This document shows, piece after piece, positions 1 through 10,398 of a stretch of 64,000 bases of DNA. Both the position numbers and the translations under genes were made by a program. Location: assembly GCA_964019695.1 (NCBI GenBank), contig OZ026519.1, positions 26,219,213 through 26,283,212 of the forward strand. Direction: 5' to 3'. Below the pieces are notes generated by a model. It did no database searches. It saw nothing but the letters and a program-made list of their open reading frames with translations, and had not been told where the DNA came from. Within the stretch, counting starts at the first letter, position 1; each line of letters opens with the position of its first letter. The stretch comes from Loripinus fragilis. Its lineage: Eukaryota; Mollusca; Bivalvia; Lucinida; Lucinidae.

Positions 1-995
1 CCGCTTAAGGGAGGGTCACGCTTAATAGAGGTGGCCGCAACAGCAGGTTTGACTGTATATATCCTATATTATTTTAGGTAGGAATGCCAAAATTTGTGTC
101 TTATTGCGTTTAGGGTCATGGAGCGTCACGCATCTTTACCACTGCCATCAGATCTAGAAAAATCGTGTTCACGAGCATAAATCCTAGGAATCTTAAATTT
201 GGTTTGTGAACACATCTTTGGGTCACAGAGTCTGTACATATACAGTTAAGCGACCATTGTGACCTTGATTTTCTGGCATCAGTTTTAAGAAAAATGTGCT
301 GTCTAGTGTTGTCAAATGATTTTCCATAAATGTGTCACATGCTAGATACATTACCATAACATACCATGCATAAGCCGGATGCTTTCAAAAGATCAAGCAA
401 CATCCTCGCTGGAAGAATGTGTTAAATGGTAACAAATCACAGTTCAGATGTTAATAATCAGAGCTTAGAATAAATCTACATGTACAAGCTCTAGAAGTTC
501 AAAAAGGAAGCATGCAGTGGGAAAGAATACATACAATGATAGGGCTAAACGACCGCCAGCTTTTTTGAAAAGCTAATACTTGTGAAGTTTTTGTCTTCAA
601 ATTTCTGTCCTACTTTCGTTTTCCATATATGCAAAAGGGGAACCTATAACAATTTAAAACACTGCTCAACTGATATACAGACATATATAGATAACTAAAA
701 GTCGGTATAGCATATTATCAACCCGAGATTATAGTTTACCAAGTTGAAAGAACGTCGATCCTCTTCTAATTTCGGTTACCTCTCTTAGAACTCTCCAATG
801 CGGGAGATTTATATGGGTATATTCGATTACACTGTCAAAGTTTTTTGTTCAGGCCCTTTGAATGGAGCATCCTGGAACCCTCCTCAGTGTACTTAGTTTA
901 AAATAATAAGGGGGAGATAATATATTATAAACAAGTAAAAAAAAATATGGTGATATCATTTTTTTCTTTATGGCGCTGTTATATGAGACACATCT
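1..995. other. Intergenic, no feature recognised
   Basis: AT-rich non-coding DNA. I see no convincing exon, RNA gene or repeat shared with the rest of the window. Confidence 0.5.
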
Positions 996-996
996 C

Positions 997-1012
997 TATC
1001 TATCTATCTATC
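997..1012. repeat. (TATC)4 microsatellite
   Basis: Four TATC units lie about 60 bp upstream of the recognisable LINE coding sequence, near its probable 5' truncation point. Confidence 0.8.
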
Positions 1013-1073
1013 TTTTTCTACTGACATGATGATCATTACGTCAGGAAGTGCGAATTTGGAATTTTGAAGAAAT

Positions 1074-3638
1074 ATGGAAAGTACGGAGAATTGTGTTAAG
1101 TCTATAACTTTGTGCCTGAAAAGCGCTGCTGAAAAATCGGTACCTTCAAAAACTATAAAATTTAAAGGCCCTAAAAAGCCAGTGTCACGCGAAGTATTGG
1201 CATGTTTGAGAACAGTTAAAGGAACATATAAGCTTTGGGACAATGCAGGCAAACCGCGATCAGGAGAGTTATTTATTGGGAACAAATTGGCCAAACGTGC
1301 ATTACGCAGTCAACAGCGTTTAGAGGAAGCAGTAAAACGGAAATCATTATATGAGTCAATAATGGAGAACCTGTCAAGCTCAAAATTTTATCAGCTTATA
1401 AGTAGAAGCAGATCAAAAACTGAATCCAAAGCAACCTGTATTCAAGTGAATGGAGTACGATATTTTGATCCTGAAAAGCAAAGACAGTGTTTTGCCGAGT
1501 ATTTTGAGGACCTTGCACTTCCTCAGGACCATAATTATGACAATGTATTTCTTGAGCTCTGTAACGTGCGTTGTAAGGAAACTGAGGCAAAGTTTCGTGC
1601 CCAGTCAGGCACTGGGGTACGTATTTCTGAAGCAGAGGTTGGTACGGCTATTGATGAATTGAATAGTGGGAAGTCCCTGGACGAGTATGGCCTTGCATCT
1701 GAGCATTTTAAGGCAGCTAAACCAGCAATTGTACCAATTGTTACAAGACTGTTTAATTCTATTATCTCTGAAAGAAAGGTACCAGAATCATTTAAAACCG
1801 GAATTATTACCCCAGTATTAAAGAAAGGCAAAGATTCGAAGAGTATGGAGAATTACAGAGGAATAACGGTGTCTGCAACCTTTGGGAAGTTATTTGAATA
1901 TTCTGTCTTGAACAAAATGAAAATTGAACAATCAGAGCATCAGTTTGGGTTTACTAAAGGATTATCACCTAACATGGCTGCACTTTTAATAAGTGAGGCG
2001 AAAGCCGAGGCTCGTCAAAATAACGATCAGCTGTACCTGGCTACATTAGACGCCCAGAAGGCATTCGATGACATCCATCATACCATCCTACTTGACAGAT
2101 TGGCTGAGTCTGGCATTCCTCATGATATTTGGCTTATTATAAAAGACTTGTATTCAGATATTTCTTCAAAGGTCAAATGGCTGGGGGACTGTAGTGATAG
2201 ATTTCCTGTCAACCAGGGAGTCAGGCAGGGAGGAATACTCTCAACACCTCTATACAAGGTCTATGTACACCCACTGTTGGATATTCTTAAAAACAAGAGG
2301 CTAGGCTTTCGTCTTGGAACCGTATACATTGGTAGTCCTGCAGTTGCCGACGATGTCGCTTACCTTACGAGGCTTAAATACGAATTGCAGTTGATGTTTG
2401 GAGAAGGGAGTGGCTTTTCTGCTAGAAACAGATACCAAATACATCCAACAAAAACTATTGTGGCCATGCTCTCTGGGAGGGCGGATGATGGTGATTCATG
2501 GACATTGGGGGAGAATGAGCTGGTAGTATCAGACAGAGCAACCCATCTAGGAATTACTAGAGCCGGTAAAAAAGAATCTGAAATAAACATCTTGGATAGA
2601 ATCAGTTTAGCTCGTCGAACCTCATATCTTCTAATGAACACTGGCCTTCATGGAACAAACGGTTTGAATCCTGAAACATCCTATGTAATATATAAATGCT
2701 ATGTTCTACCACGTATGTTGTACGGACTCGAGGTTATTCACCTAACCAAGACACAGCTTAGTCAACTTGAAAGATATCATCTTCGTACGCTTCGTCAAAT
2801 CCAAGGCTTACCACAACGAACGGCTAGTTCTGCAGTTTACATGCTCCTGGGTGCACTTCCTATTGAGGCCGAAATACATAAGAAACAATTGGGTTTATTA
2901 CATACTGTCATCAATAGAGATAACAAGTGTTTGAGGGACGTGGTTCAACGACAGCTAGCCTGCAGTTTCAACAATGAGTACAGTTTCTTCCACATGGTTG
3001 CTCTAGTTCTTGAACAGTATAGCCTACCGAGCCTAAGTAACATTATGGTCTCAGATATTGGGAAAGAACAGTGGAAAAGTTTATGCAAGAATGCTGTAGC
3101 TTCTTATTGAATGAGGCTGTACAGAGATGACATAAAGAATAAGAAAACACTAAAGTATCTGACGGTGCGAGGACTGCGTGTAGGTCATTCACATCTAGTC
3201 TGGCAAGATCTCGAGACAGTGTCGGCAGTCAGAAAAGGAGTTATCAAAGCAAGGTTTCTCACCGGAGTATATCTGCTGCAGTCGAATAGGCACATATTTA
3301 GCAACAAGACTACTGTCCCAAATTGTCGATTATGTCAACTGGAGGTGGAGGATACTCGTCATGTCGTCACTCGATGTCCAGCCTACCATGTGATACGAAC
3401 AGTTACTACAGAACAGCTTAAGACGATCATCATAGACAACAGTGATATATACATGTACATATGGAAGACCCACTTCAGTGATTGGGAGAGTTTCCTGAGA
3501 ATTATCATCTGTCCTGACATTATTCGGGTTATGATACCAGAACTGTCCTGTGTGATTGGCTCATTGGAAGCGATATCCAGAGACTACTTTTATAAAGTGC
3601 ATACAAAGAGACTGTTTTTAATGAAACAACAAGTGTAA
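1074..3638 (+). pseudogene. LINE reverse transcriptase ORF with one internal stop
   Basis: The frame encodes 678 residues to a TGA at 3108-3110 and continues in the same frame from 3111 for 175 more. Reverse-transcriptase motifs are clear in the first part: motif A (LATLDAQKAFDDI, about residues 322-334), motif B (NQGVRQGGILSTPL, about 380-393) and the catalytic motif C (VADDVAYL, about 423-430). The part after the stop carries a C-x2-C-x8-H-x4-C zinc-knuckle-like motif (nucleotides about 3320-3375), typical of LINE C-termini. Apart from the single TGA there is no frameshift, so the copy is fairly young but disabled. The product would carry out target-primed reverse transcription. An N-terminal endonuclease is absent. 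In-frame TGA at 1065 lies just upstream of the first ATG. Confidence 0.85.
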
Positions 3639-3955
3639 TGGCTGCCCGTGGACGATCCACTAATGTATATAGTTAGAAATTTTTAGTTGGTGTTGCACGG
3701 AACTTTTAAATCCCGGTGGAGTTACTATTTTATAAACTGTGTTTTAAACTTTTATAAACTTTTAAACTATTACACAAGACTGTGGATTCACGGGACTGTG
3801 GTGCCTCTGAACAAAAAGAGGGAAAATACAGAAGAAAGAAAGAAAGAAATAAAGAAGAAAAAAACCAAAGCAAACAAAACAAAACAAAATAGTGTTTAGA
3901 CTAAATGAGGAGTGCCCTAAACTCCTCGGTAGTCTGGGAATTGACCAACGAAGGA
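1074..3955 (+). mobile_element. 5'-truncated non-LTR retrotransposon (LINE)
   Basis: One reverse-transcriptase reading frame (1074-3638) is followed by about 310 bp of non-coding 3' sequence. That tail includes a purine-rich A/G stretch (3820-3895) and a GAGGAG...CTCCTC hairpin (3907-3928), and it ends against the inverted-repeat element that starts at 3956. No endonuclease domain is visible upstream, so the 5' part of the element is missing, as is usual for LINE insertions. A target-site duplication could not be defined because the 3' end abuts another repeat. The clade (CR1/L2/Jockey-like) was not assigned. Confidence 0.8.
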
Positions 3956-4769
3956 GAAAATAAGAAAGAGGGCAAAGATCAGGAATAGATACAATCAAGC
4001 ACCACACCTGACCCAGGATACCAATGGGAAAGTGACACCGTCACAATTAGACATCACAAGCGAGAGCCAAGAGGTCGGCCCTTTCCCAGCAGGTGACCAC
4101 AAGGCATCAACAAACAGACGTGCACGAAAGCATTACAAAACAACACAGAAATAACATAAATGATCTACAAAAGGAGCACCACCTTGGAACGGTCAGTAGA
4201 AATATTTTACCGGAGGGCTTAAACCGGTTTTATGGTGCACCAATCTCACCCTTAGTTAAGATGTGGATCAAGACACATAGATGTTTGGTTTGCATGAAAG
4301 ACCCCTAACTCATCAAAGGATCATCTCCTAGAGCATATAAATTAAGATATAGAAAGGAGATAAAGCAAAGATAAGGACTCAACAGTAAATAAAACTGAAT
4401 ACTGGAGCAAAAGAAATCCAACAGGTAAATTCCAGTGGGCCCTGAACCGCCAAGGCATCAGGCACTTACCATCTCATTAATAGATAAGTTTTTAATTGGG
4501 AACCGTCATAGAGTCTGAAGTCGGACCCACTGGCGTGCAATTAAAGAGGAAAGCAAAGTTGCTAACCGTGATTGGGTTGACCACCAAGCATGCAGTCTGT
4601 TGCAATACATTAATGTTATAGCCATTTTTTTTATAATGGGAAATTATTAAATAGTTAACCCCAAAATATTGAACGAATATTGAAGTACCCTACAATTGTG
4701 ATATAATTCGATGTCAGGTGTGGTACTTGATTGTATCGATTCCTGATCTTTGCACCCTTACTTATTTTC
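3956..4769. mobile_element. Non-autonomous element with ~57-bp terminal inverted repeats
   Basis: The left end (3956-4013, GAAAATAAG...CACACCTGAC) is mirrored at 4713-4769 (GTCAGGTGTGG...CTTATTTTC) with few mismatches. The 0.8-kb body has no long reading frame. The same left half recurs at 18478-18932, so this is a dispersed family. The left end directly abuts the LINE tail. Confidence 0.75.
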
Positions 4770-5862
4770 TTTATTTTTTTTATATTAACATCAAAAATGT
4801 GTGTTTGCAACTGTCTGGACCATTTTTAACTGTTTCATTGCGCCAGAATTGATAATCGTTGAAAAAAGTGGGTGGGATAACAATGTATAATTAAATGTCA
4901 CAGAAAAGTTTTTATTTGTTAATCTTCTCAAAAATAGTTTCTACACATACAGATAGCATCAAAACATTATTACAAACACTTTGGTCATTTGAAAGTAAAT
5001 TTATTCTTTGCTATATGGAGCTTAAAAGTTACAAAATTGAAACTGTGCATTACAGGGGATAGGGGTAGTAATTAAGAAATACCTCTCTTTCCATACGGAG
5101 TAAATTGCTCAGATTTCACATAGATTCAGCGTACGTACTCATGTTTATGATATACAAGTTTCACAAAAATCTATCATTTTGATTTGTTAAAATATTTGAA
5201 TATCTAGTGATTCAACCTGAAGTTACAATATTTTGACTATTCTTTTGAATGCAAAAGTTGGTCAGTAAATATATAATGGCTAGATTCACATCACTTAACC
5301 ATTCCTGCATTTTAAGTAAACTTAAGCCGTTTTTATGCAATAATTCATAATATTACATAATCATCAGCTACAATATCATAGACCAGGTCCTGTTTATCTC
5401 TTACTTGAACCGTTAACTTTTTTGGAGAAAAAGAGCGTTTTATGCATGTCTTTGAAGATCCATAGCTCAAATACTAATCAGTAAAATTCATTTTTATTGT
5501 TTTATATTATTATTAATAAATGATACAGAAAACGAAAAAAAATCTATTTTTCAGAAAAATGCCCAGGTGTCAGTAGTGACCTTAAATAGTGCAAATTAGA
5601 TTTTCTTAGCGTGTCTCCAGTTAGCATTACGAGTCACCATTGTGCGCTGTTTGGGTGGTGTATGGTAATGTGACTTTTAACGTCCAAATTGCAACTTGTC
5701 TCCGTTGTTGTGCATATCAGTTAAAGTGGTGATCAACATCAGAAGGATTTTATGAGTTGCCTTATACATGTATATCTTTAAGACCACTGTTATGCGTTGT
5801 TAAATATTTGGATGCTGGATCTCGCCAAGCGAAGTTTCATTATTTGATCATTTTGAAATATA
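4770..5862. other. Intergenic, no feature recognised
   Basis: AT-rich sequence with no exon-like or repeat structure that I can support. Confidence 0.45.
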
Positions 5863-6715
5863 GAAAGTGAGTATGATCAGGAACTACCACAATCACAAAC
5901 CGCAGACAACCCCGTGGCATCGCGAGGAAGAGCCGCTCAACCATCACGAGACACCAGGAAGACAAACTAAACTGTAGTTTTCATGCGCTGCCTTCTCTTT
6001 TCCCTTTTTTATACAGATCTATATGTTTCACACTCGGAAGTATTAATTTTCAATCTATACTATGGGTAAAAGTATGTATGAAATTAAAAGACACTCTGGA
6101 ATTCTTCAAAATTATTTTAAAATTCTTTTTTATCATATGACGTCGCGTCTAGGAGTGAAACAACGCGCCATGCAATAAAATTGATAAACCACTAGTGGTT
6201 TACAGATTTTCGATAAATGGTATGACGTCCATAACAATGTTGCGTGCATAATTACAAAATTGTCGGCGAACCTCGCATTTTATGTCTTTTCCTCAACCCG
6301 TTTAATAAATTCAATAAAACATGAACACTCATGTAAGATCCCCTATAAAGCAAATTCATGAACCTGTAAGGGAAGACATGCACTGAGACCAAACGCCTAT
6401 ATTTTGACCTGTCGATCCCTACTTTGTGTGTGCAAGCATTAGGGCTCTGATCGTTCTAAGGTGATGGTTCTGTTTTTGTTTATTCATTGCTTTGTGTACC
6501 TCTCATTGTTTGCGGGGGTTCTGTATTTGGTCTTTGCTTTGATATGCATTTCCTTGTGTCCTTTCTAGTTTTGCAATCATATTGATGAGGAAGAGAGAGC
6601 TGGTTGTTAAGCTTTGACTGTCTTCCAGATGTCTTGTGACTCTTAATGTTCTGTGGCTCTTCCTCACGATGCCGTGGGTTGGTCTGTGATTGTGATATTT
6701 CTTGGTACTACTCAC
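5863..6715. mobile_element. Non-autonomous element with ~100-bp inverted repeats
   Basis: The left end (5863-5966: GTGAGTATGATCAGGAACTA..., then GAGGAAGAGCC, then AGACACCAGGAAGACAAAC) returns inverted at 6612-6715. A further single-ended copy, with the same GAGGAAGAGCC core, lies at 41980-42085. The interior (6503-6600) carries a segment matching 41900-41920 (TTGCAAAACTAGAAA...). No coding capacity is seen. Confidence 0.7.
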
Positions 6716-7155
6716 TTACTTTCTGAAGAGATGGTGCATGCATCTCCGCTGCTTGAAAAAATGCATATAGGACAGGTATCATTTCTTATTACATTGTATT
6801 TGGACCATCTCATCTGTGATCTATCGCACATGTGCAAAGTAATCATTTAAACATGCATGTGCAGTCATCCAGTGGCATTTTGGCCCATATGTTTGCCAAA
6901 GACCCTGCTATATGTGAGCAATCAGCACACGCTCTGAAGAGTTTAAGTATCTATCTTCGCTGCTCGTATATACGCATATGCCACAGGTACCATACTGGCA
7001 CACAAACGTCTGATTATTTGGACCTATTGCGTGAAATCGCAAATGTGTAAAGTAATCACTTAAACATTCATCCGCAGCTATCTAATGGGACCAGACGCCT
7101 ATATTTCGACAGATGTGTTCGCCCAAGTCCCTACTTTGTATGCGCAGGCAGTAAT
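6387..7155 (+). repeat. Degenerate duplicated blocks
   Basis: A block at 6387-6445 (ACGCCTATATT...CCCTACTTTG) recurs at 7089-7150. A block at 6828-6870 (CGCACATGTGCAAAGTAATC) recurs at 7035-7080. They look like old tandem duplication overlapping the neighbouring inverted-repeat element. No gene is seen here or on to 7690. Confidence 0.5.
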
Positions 7156-7779
7156 AGCTTCAAAGAGATCGCAATTTTGTGCAGTCTCGACTGAGCCTTC
7201 GCTGTTAGTACGTGAAAAAATCTTAAAAACAAAAATTTCCAAAATGCATCTATAGCATGCACTTTCAAAAGCATGTCATTTTTTGCGAGATTTGGGTTTT
7301 GACCCCTAGTGTCTTTGGCACGCCCCTAAGGTCACATTGCTCAATTTTCAGCCCTCAAATTATGCAGGAAAACTGACTTACATATTGCTCTGTGAAAAAA
7401 ATCAGGAGTTTATTTTTTAGATTTATTAGTCCCAATATCCCCTACATTTTGTGAACAGTATATTTATAAGCAACAAATTTAAAGGCTCTGAATACATGAA
7501 GATTGTGCAAAAAATGTGCTGGCTCGACTGAACCTTTGCAGATGGATTTGTAATGGTAAGGTTTGTGGCAGATTGCATAGTTTAACACTTGCCGTGTGTG
7601 CTATATATGCCTTGTGCGCCGGGACCGCGGCACACCGTCACAATAACTGAAAAATGATGAGTTTAACACTTTTATGAGGGATTAATAGCACAACTACTAT
7701 GTTCAGTTTTAATATTCGAGGAGTTGCTACCCCCTCGCCACAAGGAATGTGTAGCGTTCGCAGTGCGCCCAGTCTTATG

Positions 7780-7905
7780 GGGTGTAGGACAACTCTGCCC
7801 AAAACCAAATCGGCCCATGCCAACTTGGCCAACATTAAACTCGGCCCATGCCAACTCAGCCCAAGATGCAGAACTCAGCCTATGCCAACTCAGCCCAATT
7901 GAAAA
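7780..7905 (+). repeat. GGCCCATGCCAACT short-repeat cluster, left copy
   Basis: Three degenerate copies of CGGCCCATGCCAACT(C/T)(A/G)GCC lie about 30 bp apart. The cluster is present in reverse complement at 9086-9190, so the two form a divergent pair around 7.9-9.1 kb. Confidence 0.6.
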
Positions 7906-7939
7906 TTTATAAATAGACAACGTGTTTTATCATTAAGTT

Positions 7940-8177
7940 GAGCCAGTGCACGAAATTTCAAACAATGTAGTATGTGCGACCAGCAAAGCCTCAGATCAGC
8001 CTGGGCATACATGCAGTCTGATCAGTGCCTTTAATAGTCGCTTGATAATTAAATGATTGTTAAGCTACTGACTGAACACCATTTGGAGTTTCTAAGCTTA
8101 ACAGGAGGCTGCAGAGGCTCATCCGAGTCTACTCGTGTCAAAATGCCACATTGTTGGAAATATCATTCTACTGCTCA
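7940..8177 (+). mobile_element. MITE family 1, copy A
   Basis: A ~238-bp inverted-repeat element. The consensus ends are GAGCCGCGACATGAGATTT and its reverse complement, followed inward by CCAACAATGTGG. Internal landmarks are TGTGCGACCAGCAAAGGCTC and a subterminal CTAAGCTTAA. Copies are also at 16694, 26521, 27793, 32242, 37504 and 45782. This copy is diverged at its left end. Confidence 0.8.
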
Positions 8178-8545
8178 TTTATTAACTGCAAGATTCGCCC
8201 CAAGAATCAAGTATCCTTACCGGTTTGTGCTTATTGAATTTTATCATGATTAACAGCGCAGACACAAACGACAAGTCGCAAATTGCCATATCTTGTAAGA
8301 GGCCACGCTGTTAAAGTCAATATACCGCACATTCAAATGAGCATACGCATAAATTTGCAACCTAATTGGTCTGAGCATACAAATCCTTTTTTCTCAGAAG
8401 ACCGTCTTGGTACTAGCAGTAGCAAGCAGTATAGACCGTCATGAAATGATGCATCATGCCCATTTCTTATGCTGGGTCTTTATATCTAAATGTGAAAAAT
8501 GGTGCGAGGCTAGAAGCATAGATCCATAGTTTGGTATACTCTATG

Positions 8546-9005
8546 TTTGATAGCAGCGATGGCTCTGACGAGACTGCGCGTATACGCATACTTGTCTGAC
8601 AAATCTCTGCTCGTCGATGGGATAAGTACCAACATTTCAGACATTATGCGTAAACGAGATTCAAAGATAAATGACGAATTTAATGCTTCTATAAAGAACA
8701 AAAATGCCGTCACCCGACAAAGTTATGCCGCATGATCAAATGCACTGGTTAAAGATACTGATTTTCGCACAGGCTAATAGAAACTGTATAATCATGTACA
8801 AAGATACTGTCAGAAACATACATGCGCGTGCATGTCGAGGCATACATGGGCGTGTCATTATCTTTAAATTTCCCATGAAAATGAAATCATTTGGCCCCAT
8901 TGAGACCAAAATATTTCATTTTCATTTTCATAGGATATCTAAAAACGGGGGGCATGGAGGAGGTTCGAGAACCCCTGAACCCAAACTGGATCCCCCACTG
9001 CTGAT
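8546..9005 (+). repeat. Dispersed cassette, copy 1
   Basis: The left part (GCGATGGCTCTGACGAGACTG, 8557-8640) and the right part (8858-9005, CCATGAAAATGAAAT...TTTCATTTTCATAGG, then CCCCTGAACCC and GATCCC) match both flanks of the 46-bp array at 37733-38805. The cassette contains no array here. The stretch 8178-8545 shows nothing recognisable. Confidence 0.5.
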
Positions 9006-9085
9006 ACATGCATGCTAATGCACAGGCACTCTGGTTGCATCAGACATGAGCATGCAATTCGTATGTACTTCAAAAAATATATGTG

Positions 9086-9190
9086 CCGAGTTCCTTATGA
9101 ATTTTGGCCGAGTTGTCTTATAAACTTGGGCCGAGTTGGCATGGGCTGAGTTGGTTTTGGGCCGAGCTGTCCGTAATTCGTCTTATGCAC
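9086..9190 (-). repeat. GGCCCATGCCAACT cluster, right (inverted) copy
   Basis: Reverse complement of the cluster at 7780-7905, with the same order of motifs (GGACAGCTCGGCCCAAAACC, then CAGCCCATGCCAACTCGGCC). From 9190 to 9714 I see only a short run of CGAAACGACC-type motifs (9350-9410) and no gene. Confidence 0.6.
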
Positions 9191-9714
9191 CCACAAAGGC
9201 TTTAAATATGGAGTTCTGGGCTGCACAGGCTAGTATAAGACATCTAACAGAGAACTTTCTTGTTTTATATTGTAAAATATTAAGGGGCTGCAGGGTTTTG
9301 GGCCAAATAGGCCAAAAACTACCCATCCTAAAATCAGGCCAAAATGACTCAACCGAAACGACCATAGCTGGTTCGTCTCATATCCGAAACGACCCACGGC
9401 CAAAAGGACCCGAAACCATTTTAATATGGATGTTATGACCAACTTTTCATTGTCTGCACAGGTACGATACTAAATAATCGCCCTGTCTGCTAAGGCACAT
9501 TTCGACTGAAAAGTCACGTTCGTGTCAATACTCTGTGTGTATTTCCCGAAACACTACGTTAAAAAAGTAACAAGCACTGAATTCCTATAAATAATCCGTT
9601 TATGGAGACATCAAGTTACCGTTGGTAGCTAAACAACAACAATAATTGATATTACAGTATTTAGTGTCACAGTGCTAAGATTTTCACTAAAACATTTTTT
9701 GGACAAAAAAGTGG

Positions 9715-10108
9715 TTTCAGTGACGAGTGATGACGCAAATTGATGTCAAGTTTGAATCAACCAATCGGGTGAATCACATGCTTTGATGAGGCTATTGGTA
9801 AACAAATATGTCATATGTACCCACAATGCTCAAATCAGACAGGTTTTAGTATATGCTTCCCGGCTTAGACACTGCCAACTTTTTTGCATCGATAGGGACT
9901 TTTTGAAATATTCGAGGTCGTTTAGACTTGAGGACGTTTTGACTTGGGGACGTTTTGCACCCAATCGTTGGACCGGATTAATACTTGTCCGAACATACTC
10001 TTTTTGTTTAATCGACGCGATCACATATTTTTGCTTCACACTTTCTTTTTTGCGATTTTTTTCATCAATTTTTCGAAATAAGGACTTTTCTTTTTGAACT
10101 AGGATGTG
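9715..10108 (+). promoter_or_regulatory. TAF11: Putative TAF11 promoter and 5' UTR
   Basis: The segment upstream of the TAF11 start carries a CCAAT box (9761-9765) and nearby TGACG / TGATGACGCAA motifs (9721-9736) resembling CRE/ATF or C/EBP sites. It is unlike the repeats around it. The transcription start was not determined. Any further non-coding 5' exon cannot be excluded. Confidence 0.35.
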
Positions 10109-10109
10109 A
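10104..10109 (+). promoter_or_regulatory. Start-stop (AUGUGA) overlapping the TAF11 start codon
   Basis: ATG at 10104 is followed immediately by TGA (10107-10109). The A of that TGA is the first base of the TAF11 ATG (10109-10111). The upstream ATG has A at -3, so it is in fair initiation context. Such minimal upstream ORFs are known to stall or redirect initiating ribosomes. A role here is inference. Confidence 0.55.
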
Positions 10110-10398
10110 TGGATCCAAAATCTGATCTATTAGCCCCTGTTGCAGGTGTAGGTGTATCTCAAGTAAACAAAGGGTCTCCATCCACTTCGCCAGTTAGTGC
10201 AAATGGTCCTCAAAGATCACCGAGAAAATCTCATTCAGCGTCTGAATCCGAGTCTGAATCACCTGACAAGCATAAATCTAAGTCTCCTACTAAGACAAAA
10301 CATTCCCCTTCATTGCTAGAAAAGAAACGCAAAGCTGAATTAGATGAAGAAACGAAGGCAAAGAAGGCCAAACAGGAGGAGGAAAGGCTGAAAATGCA
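10109..10398 (+). CDS. TAF11: TAF11 exon 1 (N-terminal region)
   Basis: Encodes 96 residues and two bases of codon 97, starting at the ATG with G at -3 and +4. The segment is rich in Ser, Pro, Lys and Glu: [16 protein letters not shown], then a basic [20 protein letters not shown] run that probably serves as nuclear localisation signal, and ends ...ERLKMQ, the same KMQ that precedes the conserved core in other TAF11 proteins. The donor is CA|GTTAGT at 10399. It is the only donor nearby that restores the frame into exon 2. The GTG at 10106 is not a plausible start. Confidence 0.88.

Noticed and set aside
3111..3638. Separate 175-residue gene
   Set aside because: Same frame as the preceding reverse transcriptase after a single TGA, with a LINE C-terminal zinc knuckle. 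It is the continuation of the LINE.
7699..7920. ORFs on both strands around 7.7-7.9 kb
   Set aside because: Produced by the GGCCCATGCCAACT repeat cluster.
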